Origin: a virus | Length of the DNA stretch: 25,728 nucleotides | Reading direction: 5' to 3' (one strand) | IMG/VR virus record: IMGVR_UViG_3300025417_000524 | Coordinates: 1-25,728 of that record | Notes under the pieces: model-generated | What the model was told of the DNA's origin: nothing | The model's database searches: none | The model's input: only the letters and a program-made list of their open reading frames with translations | Position numbers and translations under genes: made by a program | Shown here: in pieces, positions 15,584 to 21,660 of the stretch | How positions within the stretch are numbered: the stretch's first letter is position 1 | How the letters are laid out: the number at the start of each line of letters is the position of its first letter

Positions 15584-16111
15584 ATGGCTGAATGGAGTGT
15601 AAAACCAACATGGAAGAAATCAATCATTGAACGAAACTATCTTGTTAAAGATGATAATCGTGTAATGTGCGAGACAGGATGGAGATGGGGCGAGTTCATT
15701 GTTTATACAGACGATGACAATCCACCAAACATTGAAGCAGGTGTAGACATCTATAACTGTGACTATGTAACTGAACTGGTAGAAACAAGTGATGGTTGCT
15801 GGGAAGAAGTTGATAGTGACGAATGCGATGAAGAAACGCAAGAGTGGCTAGAAGAATTCTTTGATGAAGGCAATAGTTGGCTTGACTTAGAAGAAAATGG
15901 CTGGACACACGATGAATGCGAAATGATCATTGACTGTGACCTTGAAATCACACGCATTAACGAAGATGGCACTACTGGTGAAACTATCACTACTGGTATG
16001 GATGAAGAGACTCAAAACGATAGAGCGTTAAATGATACTCCTCAATTAACACCCAAAGTAGCATGGCCATTTGATAAACCAAATGAAGGTGAGAATAATG
16101 GCAACTCGTAA
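15584..16111 (+). CDS. Conserved acidic phage protein of unknown function
   Basis: The 175-residue protein opens with MAEWSVKPTWKKSIIERNYL and TGWRWGEFIVYTDDDNPP, a start I recall from cyanophages and other T4-like phages. The middle and C-terminal parts are strongly acidic with many Trp residues (CDEETQEWLEEFFDEG, LDLEENGWTHDEC). Cysteines are scattered without a clear metal motif. Function unknown. It is next to another acidic gene and may act with it. Its last 14 bases overlap the next gene. Confidence 0.75.
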   Translation: MAEWSVKPTWKKSIIERNYLVKDDNRVMCETGWRWGEFIVYTDDDNPPNIEAGVDIYNCDYVTELVETSDGCWEEVDSDECDEETQEWLEEFFDEGNSWLDLEENGWTHDECEMIIDCDLEITRINEDGTTGETITTGMDEETQNDRALNDTPQLTPKVAWPFDKPNEGENNGNS

Positions 16112-16295
16112 AAAGAAACAGATTGACAACAGTGGGGTTGTAAAAGGTAACCATTTGACCGTAATTACTTTCTCTGATGGTAGAACTGTGTTAGAATGGG
16201 ATGATGAAGCATTATTAAAAGAAGTGCGTGAAGCACTCAAATCGGTAGAAGTACCAAAAACAAAAACTAAACGCAAAACAAAGGAAAAACAATGA
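16098..16295 (+). CDS. Small basic protein of unknown function
   Basis: The ATG at 16098 (MATRKKKQIDNSG), preceded by GAAGGTGAG, is preferred over the in-frame ATG at 16071. The 65-residue protein has basic ends (RKKK and KTKTKRKTKEKQ) around a beta-rich core, GNHLTVITFSDGRTVLEWDD. The charge suggests nucleic-acid binding. It overlaps the next gene by ATGA; that gene encodes a histone-like protein. Confidence 0.7.
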   Translation: MATRKKKQIDNSGVVKGNHLTVITFSDGRTVLEWDDEALLKEVREALKSVEVPKTKTKRKTKEKQ

Positions 16296-16489
16296 GCGCA
16301 CATCAAGATATTGAAACAAGTTTGGCGGCATACAATGCTGAAAATGAAAAATTTACTAAAGGTAATGCAGCCGCAGGTACACGTGCCCGTAAGCATTTGG
16401 CAGAAATGGCAAAAGCAATCAAGCTACGCCGTAATGAAATTACTGCTGAAAAGAACGCACGTGCCGCAGAAAAAGCAGCAAGTAAGTAA
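16292..16489 (+). CDS. Hc1-like histone H1-type nucleoprotein
   Basis: This 65-residue Lys/Ala-rich protein contains FTKGNAAAGTRARKHLAEMA and KLRRNEITAEKNARAAEKAA. The layout GN-x-AA-x-x-R-x-R followed by a helix and an E-x-x-AEK region resembles the N-terminal domain of chlamydial Hc1 and similar small bacterial histone H1-like proteins. Such proteins bind and compact DNA. In a phage it might coat phage DNA, condense the host nucleoid or be packaged; the Dps protein in the same window is another nucleoid-type protein. The resemblance is by eye, so a simple basic helical protein remains possible. It is the last gene before a homing endonuclease insertion. Confidence 0.55.
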   Translation: MSAHQDIETSLAAYNAENEKFTKGNAAAGTRARKHLAEMAKAIKLRRNEITAEKNARAAEKAASK

Positions 16490-16494
16490 ACAGG

Positions 16495-16502
16495 CATAAA
16501 TA
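16495..16502 (+). promoter_or_regulatory. Putative late promoter CATAAATA for the third endonuclease
   Basis: CATAAATA fits the xATAAATA late box, lies six bases after the histone-like gene and 65 bases before the GIY-YIG start. It is the third case in the window of a late box placed 60-80 bases upstream of a homing endonuclease. Confidence 0.5.
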
Positions 16503-16507
16503 CATGT

Positions 16508-16546
16508 GACAGGATAAGATAGATTCTGTCTCTAAAAATTTTTAAT
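16508..16546 (+). terminator. Weak hairpin plus A/T tract, terminator-like
   Basis: GACAG (16508-16512) pairs with CTGTC (16526-16530), followed by a TAAAAATTTTTA tract. The stem is short for a rho-independent terminator. It could stop read-through from the upstream operon or act as a leader hairpin for the endonuclease gene, matching the other two endonuclease leaders. Confidence 0.35.
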
Positions 16547-16567
16547 ATAAGGAGTTAGGAAACTTAT

Positions 16568-17410
16568 ATGTCACAGTATTATGTATACGCATATTTAAAT
16601 CCCTTAGAAAAGGGAATCTACAATTCAAGTGTTGTTTCTTTTTTAGCAAAACCCTTTTATATAGGTAAGGGTATAGGTGATAGACTTTTTGACCACCTAA
16701 AAGATGCTCGGACAACACGAAAATACAAAAACAGTCACAAGTTAAACACTATTAGGATAATACAAAGTTCAGGATTAAACCCTGAGATTGTAAAAATTAG
16801 TGAAGGTCTTACAGAAGATGAGGCACTTTGTTTAGAATTAAAATTAATATTAGAGTTGAAGGAAAAATACGGGTTAACTAATATCCGAACTAGCAATTGG
16901 GTATCCACTACTTCAACAAACTCGCACAAAAAGAAAACATACAATAATCCGAGAAAAGACACCATCACGATATACAATATAGTATTAGGTGAACATTCAA
17001 TTATAAGGACCCAACATCTACCTTTATACCAGCAAATTTTCGGAACTATTAATATCATTAATACAAGTGAGATAAAAGCTAGAGTTGGTGCAAAAACACA
17101 AATGGCTAGACTTGGTGAAGTAAATGGTATGTTCGGTAAGTCTGCTGCCAAGGGCAAGAAATGGTGCGTGGTAAATGGGATAGAGAATTTTCTTTCACCC
17201 AATGAAATTGAAAATCTAATAAAGTTAGAGTACAATATAAGCTACGGGCGATTATACAAGCCTTCAGGAAAAAGAATAATTTTTGAAGGTGAGTTAAAAG
17301 GAAAGTATAGAAATGATAATGATATTACTAGTAATCCCGACAAGAAGTATCAGTACGGTTTAGTTTGGAACTTTTCTAAACCTACATTTTTAAACCATAA
17401 ACAAATTTGA
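16568..17410 (+). CDS. GIY-YIG homing endonuclease
   Basis: The 280-residue protein has YYVYAY (4-9), AKPFYIGKGIGDRLFDHL (27-44) with the YIG and catalytic Arg (R39), and a candidate metal-binding Glu at 90 in ALCLELKLILELK. Between the first and second motif is a longer loop than in the minus-strand enzyme. The basic C-terminal part includes ARLGEVNGMFGKSAAKGKKW, a NUMOD3-like piece. It sits between the histone-like gene and folE, so it interrupts an otherwise tightly overlapping gene chain, as expected of a recent mobile insertion. AAGGAG and AGGA lie upstream of the start. The DNA target is probably in a flanking gene of endonuclease-free relatives. Confidence 0.9.
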   Translation: MSQYYVYAYLNPLEKGIYNSSVVSFLAKPFYIGKGIGDRLFDHLKDARTTRKYKNSHKLNTIRIIQSSGLNPEIVKISEGLTEDEALCLELKLILELKEKYGLTNIRTSNWVSTTSTNSHKKKTYNNPRKDTITIYNIVLGEHSIIRTQHLPLYQQIFGTINIINTSEIKARVGAKTQMARLGEVNGMFGKSAAKGKKWCVVNGIENFLSPNEIENLIKLEYNISYGRLYKPSGKRIIFEGELKGKYRNDNDITSNPDKKYQYGLVWNFSKPTFLNHKQI

Positions 17411-17425
17411 GTAAGGAAAAACAAT

Positions 17426-18112
17426 ATGAGCTATGATAAGACCAAGTGTGACCCAGTATTAGGTAAGAAAGTAAGAGAATACTTAACTAAGGTGGGTGTT
17501 GAAACTCCCATCAATGAAGAGGCTCTTTCTGTAGAAAATAAAAAGAAAATTGACATTTTAGAGGATGCATTCACTACTATTTGGAAGACAGTTGGAATGG
17601 ATTTAAACGATGACAGTCTTATGGAAACCCCCAACAGAATGGCCAAGATGTATATCAATGAAATATATTTTGGTCTTAAAGAAGAAAACTTTCCAAAGTG
17701 TACAACAGTTGACAACAAAATGCAGTACAATGAAATGGTTGTAGAGCGTAATGTTAATGTTCAATCTAACTGCGAACATCACGGTGTAGTGATCGATGGT
17801 CTCGCTACTGTGGCATATGTTCCTAAGCAGAAGGTTCTCGGATTGTCCAAGATTAATCGAATCGTGGAATACTTCTCTAAGAGACCACAGATTCAAGAAC
17901 GATTGACTGAACAAATCTTTCACACACTACAGTATATCCTAGACACAGAAGACGTTGCAGTTATGATTGACGCAAAGCATTATTGTGTTGCTGCACGAGG
18001 TGTAGAAGATACAGGTAGCTCAACTGTCACATGTCGCTTAGGTGGCGGCTTCAAAACTGATCCAGCGGCACGACAAGAGTTCTTACAAATTGCTAATAAA
18101 GGTTGCAAATGA
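17426..18112 (+). CDS. folE: GTP cyclohydrolase I
   Basis: The 228-residue protein matches FolE in length (E. coli 222) and motifs: TPNRMAKMYINEIYFGL, NCEHHGVVIDGLATVAYVP, VLGLSKINRIVEYFSKRPQ, QERLTEQI and DAKHYCVAARGVEDTGSSTV. Zinc ligands C116, H119 and C187 correspond to C110, H113 and C181 in E. coli. It converts GTP to dihydroneopterin triphosphate, the first step of both folate and 7-deazaguanine synthesis. With queD, queE and the dpdA-like gene nearby, supply of 7-deazaguanine for DNA is the likely purpose. AAGGA precedes the start; its stop overlaps the next gene by ATGA. The homing endonuclease lies directly upstream. Confidence 0.96.
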   Translation: MSYDKTKCDPVLGKKVREYLTKVGVETPINEEALSVENKKKIDILEDAFTTIWKTVGMDLNDDSLMETPNRMAKMYINEIYFGLKEENFPKCTTVDNKMQYNEMVVERNVNVQSNCEHHGVVIDGLATVAYVPKQKVLGLSKINRIVEYFSKRPQIQERLTEQIFHTLQYILDTEDVAVMIDAKHYCVAARGVEDTGSSTVTCRLGGGFKTDPAARQEFLQIANKGCK

Positions 18113-18546
18113 GTGAAATTATTGAAGATACTATCAGTAGAAATAAAAAATTTCAAGAAGCAAGGAAGCTAAGAGTAAAAAGATTAAAAGAACTCAAAGC
18201 TCCGGATATCATAATCGAAACTGAAGAAATGATATCAAAAATGACTTTAGTGGAATATGAAATCTACTGTCAACAAGTTGAAGAAGAAGATAAAAAAATT
18301 AAAGCGGAATACGCTAAAAATAATCCTATTCAAAAACACATAGTTGATGAAATTTATGATAGAGAAAGTAAATTGACTTACGATTTTTTTACTTACTCAT
18401 CTAATGTCCATTTAATGATGGCTATCAACCCTTTGAGTTTTATGAGCGATGATGATTATGAAAATGATTTATATCTAACTTTTTTAGAACATGCTAAAGA
18501 ACTTTATAGAGAGAGATTCAAAGAAAAGTGGGAAGCTGAACAATGA
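18109..18546 (+). CDS. Protein of unknown function, helical
   Basis: The start is the ATG at 18109 (MSEIIEDTISRNKK), which overlaps the folE stop by ATGA. The 145-residue protein is charged and predicted helical: KFQEARKLRVKRLKELKAPD, then a Glu/Lys-rich segment (VEEEDKKIKAEY), and a hydrophobic patch NVHLMMAINPLSFMSDDD in the second half. I do not recognise a family. It is followed by another ATGA overlap, so it belongs to the folE translation chain. Confidence 0.7.
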   Translation: MSEIIEDTISRNKKFQEARKLRVKRLKELKAPDIIIETEEMISKMTLVEYEIYCQQVEEEDKKIKAEYAKNNPIQKHIVDEIYDRESKLTYDFFTYSSNVHLMMAINPLSFMSDDDYENDLYLTFLEHAKELYRERFKEKWEAEQ

Positions 18547-18728
18547 AAGAATATTTTAAAAATCAAATTGAACAAGGTGCTGAGATGTTCTTCTATGGTC
18601 TTGAGCATCAAGAACCATTTACTATAAGCATGATGCGACACAAAGGCTCACTAGATAGTTTTCCAACTAATCTAGAATATATCCGTCACTTGACCGAAGA
18701 CTGGCCATTGTTTAAGGAAGTAGCATAA
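18543..18728 (+). CDS. Small protein of unknown function
   Basis: A 61-residue protein, MKEYFKNQIEQGAEMFFYGL then HQEPFTISMMRHKGSLDSFP, with no recognised motif. It overlaps the preceding stop (ATGA) and the following start (TAATG). Gene packing on both sides supports that it is real. Confidence 0.65.
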   Translation: MKEYFKNQIEQGAEMFFYGLEHQEPFTISMMRHKGSLDSFPTNLEYIRHLTEDWPLFKEVA

Positions 18729-18853
18729 TGAGCAACATTATTGTATTACTAATTGTAATAGCTGCCTTTATTAAAATAGTCAGACTATTACCCAAGAGTG
18801 ATTGTAATCAAGATTGTAATCAAGGTCGTAATTGCAACTGCGGGAGCAAGTAA
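18728..18853 (+). CDS. 41-residue membrane protein with Cys-rich tail
   Basis: This gene opens at the ATG overlapping the preceding stop (TAATG) and ends with a TAA that overlaps the next ATG in the same way. The product has one transmembrane segment, NIIVLLIVIAAFIKIV (3-18), a basic border (R19, K23) and a hydrophilic tail with four Cys (C26, C30, C36, C38). The tail includes a tandem 12-base repeat (GATTGTAATCAA at 18800-18811 and 18812-18823) coding DCNQ twice. The exact fit between two genes supports it. The tail could bind a metal or form disulfides. Function is unknown; a lysis or superinfection role is conceivable. Confidence 0.6.
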   Translation: MSNIIVLLIVIAAFIKIVRLLPKSDCNQDCNQGRNCNCGSK

Positions 18854-19089
18854 TGGGATTCAGAAAACCAATGGACTATAACTCAGTACATCATCAACTA
18901 TATTTGTCTGGTGTAGAACTACATAGCCCATACAATGATGGCTTTACAAGTTTTGAAATCAAAAAAGACTTACATCGTATCAAGTGGTTAATTGATGAAA
19001 TTATGGCCGATGCACCAACATTCTCTGGCGAAGACGAGTTCTTAAAAGAACATGAACAGGTAAAGATGTGGCGCACTTTAAAGAAATGA
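18853..19089 (+). CDS. Small conserved phage protein of unknown function
   Basis: Starting at the ATG at 18853 (MGFRKPMDYNSVHHQ), which overlaps the preceding stop, this 78-residue protein contains SPYNDGFTSFEIKKDLHRIK and GEDEFLKEHEQVKMWRTL. I recall this pattern in small proteins of other T4-like phages, always without a known function. It is mostly helical. Its stop overlaps the next start by ATGA. Confidence 0.75.
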   Translation: MGFRKPMDYNSVHHQLYLSGVELHSPYNDGFTSFEIKKDLHRIKWLIDEIMADAPTFSGEDEFLKEHEQVKMWRTLKK

Positions 19090-19325
19090 CACCTGAAGAA
19101 GCTAAGGCTTTCATTCGCAAAATAATGGGCCCTGAGCGTAGGGTATTAGAAGGCACTGAGCGTGAACATATGTTAACTGTGTTGCGTTTAGTTGAGCCTA
19201 TTAGAAGTACAAACAACCAAAGATCCTTCACTGATGAATATGTTCATGCTGGAAAGATGTATGACATTCATTATTTTGAAGATGAAGTAGTAGTAGAGGA
19301 AATATTACCAGATGATATTCAATAG
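19086..19325 (+). CDS. Small protein of unknown function
   Basis: I choose the ATG at 19086 (MTPEEAKAFIRKIMGPERRV), which forms an ATGA overlap with the previous stop; an in-frame GTG at 19068 is less likely. The 79-residue protein is charged, with a helical N-terminus and beta-prone C-terminus (KMYDIHYFEDEVVVEEILP). No family is recognised. Its end overlaps the nucleotidyltransferase gene by 14 bases. Confidence 0.65.
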   Translation: MTPEEAKAFIRKIMGPERRVLEGTEREHMLTVLRLVEPIRSTNNQRSFTDEYVHAGKMYDIHYFEDEVVVEEILPDDIQ

Positions 19326-19782
19326 AATTAAAGAACTAAAATCTCAAGGTCTACGCATCGGTATTACATTCAGCCAATTTGATTTACTACATGCAGGACA
19401 TGTAGCAATGCTTAGTGAGGCTAAGAATCATTGCGACTATCTTATTTGTGGATTACAAAACAATGCAAGTTGGGATCGTCCTGAAAAGAATGAACCTATT
19501 CAAAGCATTGTTGAACGACAGATTAGTTTAAGTGCTGTGCGTTTTGTAGATGAAATCATTGTCTATAATACAGAGAAAGACCTAGAAGATATCCTACTTA
19601 CACTACCTGTTGATGTTCGTATTCTCGGTGTAGAGTATATGGAGAAAGACTTTACTGGTCGTGCTATTTGTGAGAAGCGTGGGGTTGAATTGGTATTTAA
19701 TGGGCGAGATCACAGTTTTAGTAGCAGTAGTTTGAGAAAACGGGTTGCAGAAGCTGAACAAAATAAAAAGGCTAAACAATGA
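19312..19782 (+). CDS. HxGH nucleotidyltransferase, cytidylyltransferase-like
   Basis: The 156-residue protein has the nucleotidylyltransferase fold signature: GITFSQFDLLHAGHVAMLSE with the HxGH motif (H27, H30), CDYLICGLQ, and a C-terminal SSSSLRKRVAEAE corresponding to the ISSTxIR-type motif. Length and pattern fit glycerol-3-phosphate cytidylyltransferase (TagD) and the adenylyltransferase part of HldE. It would join CMP or AMP to a phosphorylated substrate and release pyrophosphate. The substrate is not evident; with glycosyltransferases and an epimerase in the window, activation of a sugar or polyol phosphate is plausible. The next gene, after one small ORF, carries a second HxGH domain. 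Confidence 0.85.
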   Translation: MIFNRIKELKSQGLRIGITFSQFDLLHAGHVAMLSEAKNHCDYLICGLQNNASWDRPEKNEPIQSIVERQISLSAVRFVDEIIVYNTEKDLEDILLTLPVDVRILGVEYMEKDFTGRAICEKRGVELVFNGRDHSFSSSSLRKRVAEAEQNKKAKQ

Positions 19783-20087
19783 ATGTCTACGATGATTTTA
19801 TGAATAGATTCAGTGTTAAACATGTTGAACCAATTCGCGGGCCGGCTAAATATACTAACTATTCTAACTTTAGCAATCGTACAGGCTACGATAGCTACGA
19901 TATAGTCCGTGAAGAACTTGTTGAAATGGAACTTACACGATTTGGTTTTGAACAATTAGTCAGGCAAGACTGTGATTATTATCTACTACAGCAAAACCAA
20001 CAAAATGAAGAAGTTGTGCGTAGGGAAAATCCTGTAGTTGCTGAAGCATATAGTAAATATCGTATGTTATTGGAGTTATATAAATGA
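19779..20087 (+). CDS. Protein of unknown function
   Basis: The 102-residue protein is rich in Tyr, Asn and charged residues: KYTNYSNFSNRTGYDSYD and the C-terminal ENPVVAEAYSKYRMLLELYK. The C-terminal part is helical and resembles, weakly, small phage proteins ending in a YxxYxxLLxLY pattern. It overlaps the genes on both sides by four bases, and both neighbours encode nucleotidyltransferase domains, so a helper role for one of them is possible. Confidence 0.65.
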   Translation: MNVYDDFMNRFSVKHVEPIRGPAKYTNYSNFSNRTGYDSYDIVREELVEMELTRFGFEQLVRQDCDYYLLQQNQQNEEVVRRENPVVAEAYSKYRMLLELYK

Positions 20088-20947
20088 CACAAAGAATTTT
20101 AATTATGGGATTACCTGGCGCAGGTAAAACTTATCTGGCACAAGAACTTAAAACTTATCTAGAAACACACGGAGACCTTTTTGTAGTTAATCCAAGCAGG
20201 TTAGTCAACAACGAAGGTACAATGTCATCAAATGATTTGAATGTTAAAGTAGATTGGTTTAATGCTGATGACATTCGTAGAAAATACAATGACTGGGATT
20301 TTTCAACAGAAGGTCGTATTCGTCAAAGCATACGCATGTTTCAATTTGCAGTAGAGTCTACTGGTGATTATGTTATCTGTGACTTTGTTGCACCATTGGT
20401 TGAAATGCGTAATAACTATAAAGCAGATTGGACTATCTGGGTAGATACAATCACTGAAGGTCGTTATGAAGATACCAATAAAGCATTTGTTCCACCAGAA
20501 CACTATGATTTCCGTATCACCGAACAAAACGCAACTAAGTGGGCTGAGTTTATCGGAGAGCATATACTATCCAATCGTAGGCGTCCTAAATTTGATTGGA
20601 AGAAAGAAACCGTACAAATGCTAGGTCGTTGGCAACCATGGCACGAAGGTCATCGTGCGTTGTTTGACCGTGCTATTACTAAGACTGGACAAGTTGTTAT
20701 TCAGATTCGTGACTGTCAAGGATGGCAAGGAAGTAATCCGTTTGCTATCGACCAAGTAAAGAACCTCATTAAGCATGATTTGGATATGTTGTATCAAGGT
20801 CAGTATGAGATTCAAGTCGTTCCAAACATTACTAACATTACATATGGGCGTGATGTGGGATATACGATTGAACAAGAAACTTTTGATGAAGCAACACACA
20901 ATATTAGTGCAACAAATATTCGTAAATCTTTAGGATTTGGTAAATAA
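20084..20947 (+). CDS. Fusion of P-loop kinase (APS-kinase-like) and HxGH nucleotidyltransferase
   Basis: The 287 residues hold two domains. Residues 1-165 form a P-loop kinase: GLPGAGKT (9-16), VDWFNADDIRRKYNDWDFS (55-73) and VICDFVAPLVEMR (97-109), a pattern close to adenylylsulfate kinases. Residues about 175-287 form a nucleotidylyltransferase: LGRWQPWHEGHRALFDRA with H187 and H190 (HxGH) and ISATNIRKSL near the end. NadR is also a kinase/NMN adenylyltransferase bifunctional enzyme but with the opposite order, while PAPS synthetase has kinase first. The substrate is unclear: NAD salvage, or making an activated sulfate or sugar, are the options. A phosphorylate-then-activate enzyme is the safest reading. 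A hairpin follows the stop. Confidence 0.75.
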   Translation: MTQRILIMGLPGAGKTYLAQELKTYLETHGDLFVVNPSRLVNNEGTMSSNDLNVKVDWFNADDIRRKYNDWDFSTEGRIRQSIRMFQFAVESTGDYVICDFVAPLVEMRNNYKADWTIWVDTITEGRYEDTNKAFVPPEHYDFRITEQNATKWAEFIGEHILSNRRRPKFDWKKETVQMLGRWQPWHEGHRALFDRAITKTGQVVIQIRDCQGWQGSNPFAIDQVKNLIKHDLDMLYQGQYEIQVVPNITNITYGRDVGYTIEQETFDEATHNISATNIRKSLGFGK

Positions 20948-20952
20948 AGATA

Positions 20953-20977
20953 ACCGGCCTTCTGGGCTCATCCCGGT
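20953..20977 (+). terminator. GC-rich hairpin after the kinase fusion gene
   Basis: ACCGG (20953-20957) pairs with CCGGT (20973-20977) and an inner GCC pairs with GGC across TTCTG. It lies six bases after the stop of the kinase fusion and before the queD promoter, the right place for a terminator, but no T-run follows. Confidence 0.4.
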
Positions 20978-20991
20978 ATACAAATTCTGCG

Positions 20992-21015
20992 TCCTATGCT
21001 ATAATTAACATAGGA
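20992..21015 (+). promoter_or_regulatory. Extended -10 promoter inside a hairpin that covers the queD ribosome site
   Basis: TGCTATAAT (20997-21005) is a perfect extended -10 element with no good -35. It is embedded in a stem: TCCTATG (20992-20998) pairs with CATAGGA (21009-21015), which includes the queD Shine-Dalgarno. Transcripts started here begin after the 5' arm and leave the ribosome site free; read-through transcripts would carry the closed hairpin. Confidence 0.55.
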
Positions 21016-21022
21016 GAAAAAC

Positions 21023-21505
21023 ATGGCACAAAAATATTTCAGTACAAAAACCTACAATCAAATAGGTCCCGTAGCTTATCGTCAATGGCGAGCAGACAGT
21101 CATTGCAATCTAATTCATGGTTATGCAATGAGCTTTCACTTTGAGTTTGAAGCAGATACACTAGATGCACGTAATTGGGTAACTGACTTTGGTGGTCTAA
21201 CGCCCCTCAAGCATGTATTAGAAGATTGGTTCGATCATACTTTATTAGTCGCACAAGATGACCCAATGCGTCACGAACTACTAAGATTGGGCGAGTTGAA
21301 GTTGGCAAAAATTACAGAAGTTGAGCGTACTGGTTGTGAGGGCATTGCTGACTTTTTGTATGAATATGTTAACACAATCTTTTTACCCAACTGCGGAACA
21401 GAAGAAGCTAAACGAGTTTGGTGTACCCGAGTAGAGGTTCGTGAAACTGACAACAACATGGCAGGTCGTCAAGGTCGCAGAGAAGACAATGAGTTTGTTG
21501 ACTAA
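21023..21505 (+). CDS. queD: 6-carboxy-tetrahydropterin synthase (QueD family)
   Basis: The 160-residue protein has the PTPS/QueD pattern of aquatic phages: YRQWRADSHCNLIHGYAMSF with the catalytic Cys (C28) and H32, WVTDFGGLTPLKHVLEDWFD, HTLLVAQDDP and a Glu in VEVRETDNN near the C-terminus. The usual zinc HGH is HGY (32-34) here, while a further His lies at 27 and 39. It would convert dihydroneopterin triphosphate from FolE to 6-carboxy-tetrahydropterin, the substrate of QueE. TAGGAG lies upstream. Its last 17 bases overlap a small membrane protein gene; queE follows. A 6-pyruvoyl-tetrahydropterin synthase is the alternative, but queE next door favours QueD. Confidence 0.88.
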   Translation: MAQKYFSTKTYNQIGPVAYRQWRADSHCNLIHGYAMSFHFEFEADTLDARNWVTDFGGLTPLKHVLEDWFDHTLLVAQDDPMRHELLRLGELKLAKITEVERTGCEGIADFLYEYVNTIFLPNCGTEEAKRVWCTRVEVRETDNNMAGRQGRREDNEFVD

Positions 21506-21656
21506 ACTCTGGCGTATTTGGGCAAAGGCACTGGGTGAGAAATCAGGTGATACGGACGGTGAAGCTGACCGTATTGCTTTAATTCGCACATTAATCGTGT
21601 TATCATATATAACAACAAACTGCTTTATTATAGCAGGCGTAATCAGACATTGGTAA
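21489..21656 (+). CDS. Small single-pass membrane protein
   Basis: Starting at the ATG at 21489 (MSLLTKLWRIWAKALGEK), which lies within the end of queD, this gene encodes 55 residues. A polar linker with DTDGEADRIALIR is followed by a membrane segment, TLIVLSYITTNCFIIAGVI (34-52), and a short RHW end. I recall near-identical small proteins in other T4-like phages, annotated only as hypothetical. Its place between queD and queE appears to be a matter of gene order rather than function. Confidence 0.75.
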   Translation: MSLLTKLWRIWAKALGEKSGDTDGEADRIALIRTLIVLSYITTNCFIIAGVIRHW

Positions 21657-21660
21657 ATAA

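Noticed and set aside
15620-16396. Several overlapping minus-strand open frames
   Set aside because: They are antisense to conserved + strand genes, have low-complexity Ser/Cys-rich translations and no ribosome sites.
16735-17235. 166-codon minus-strand open frame inside the GIY-YIG gene
   Set aside because: It is antisense to a clear nuclease gene and its translation has no recognisable motif.
18800-18823. CRISPR-like or satellite repeat
   Set aside because: It is only two copies of 12 bases inside a coding sequence, with no spacers.
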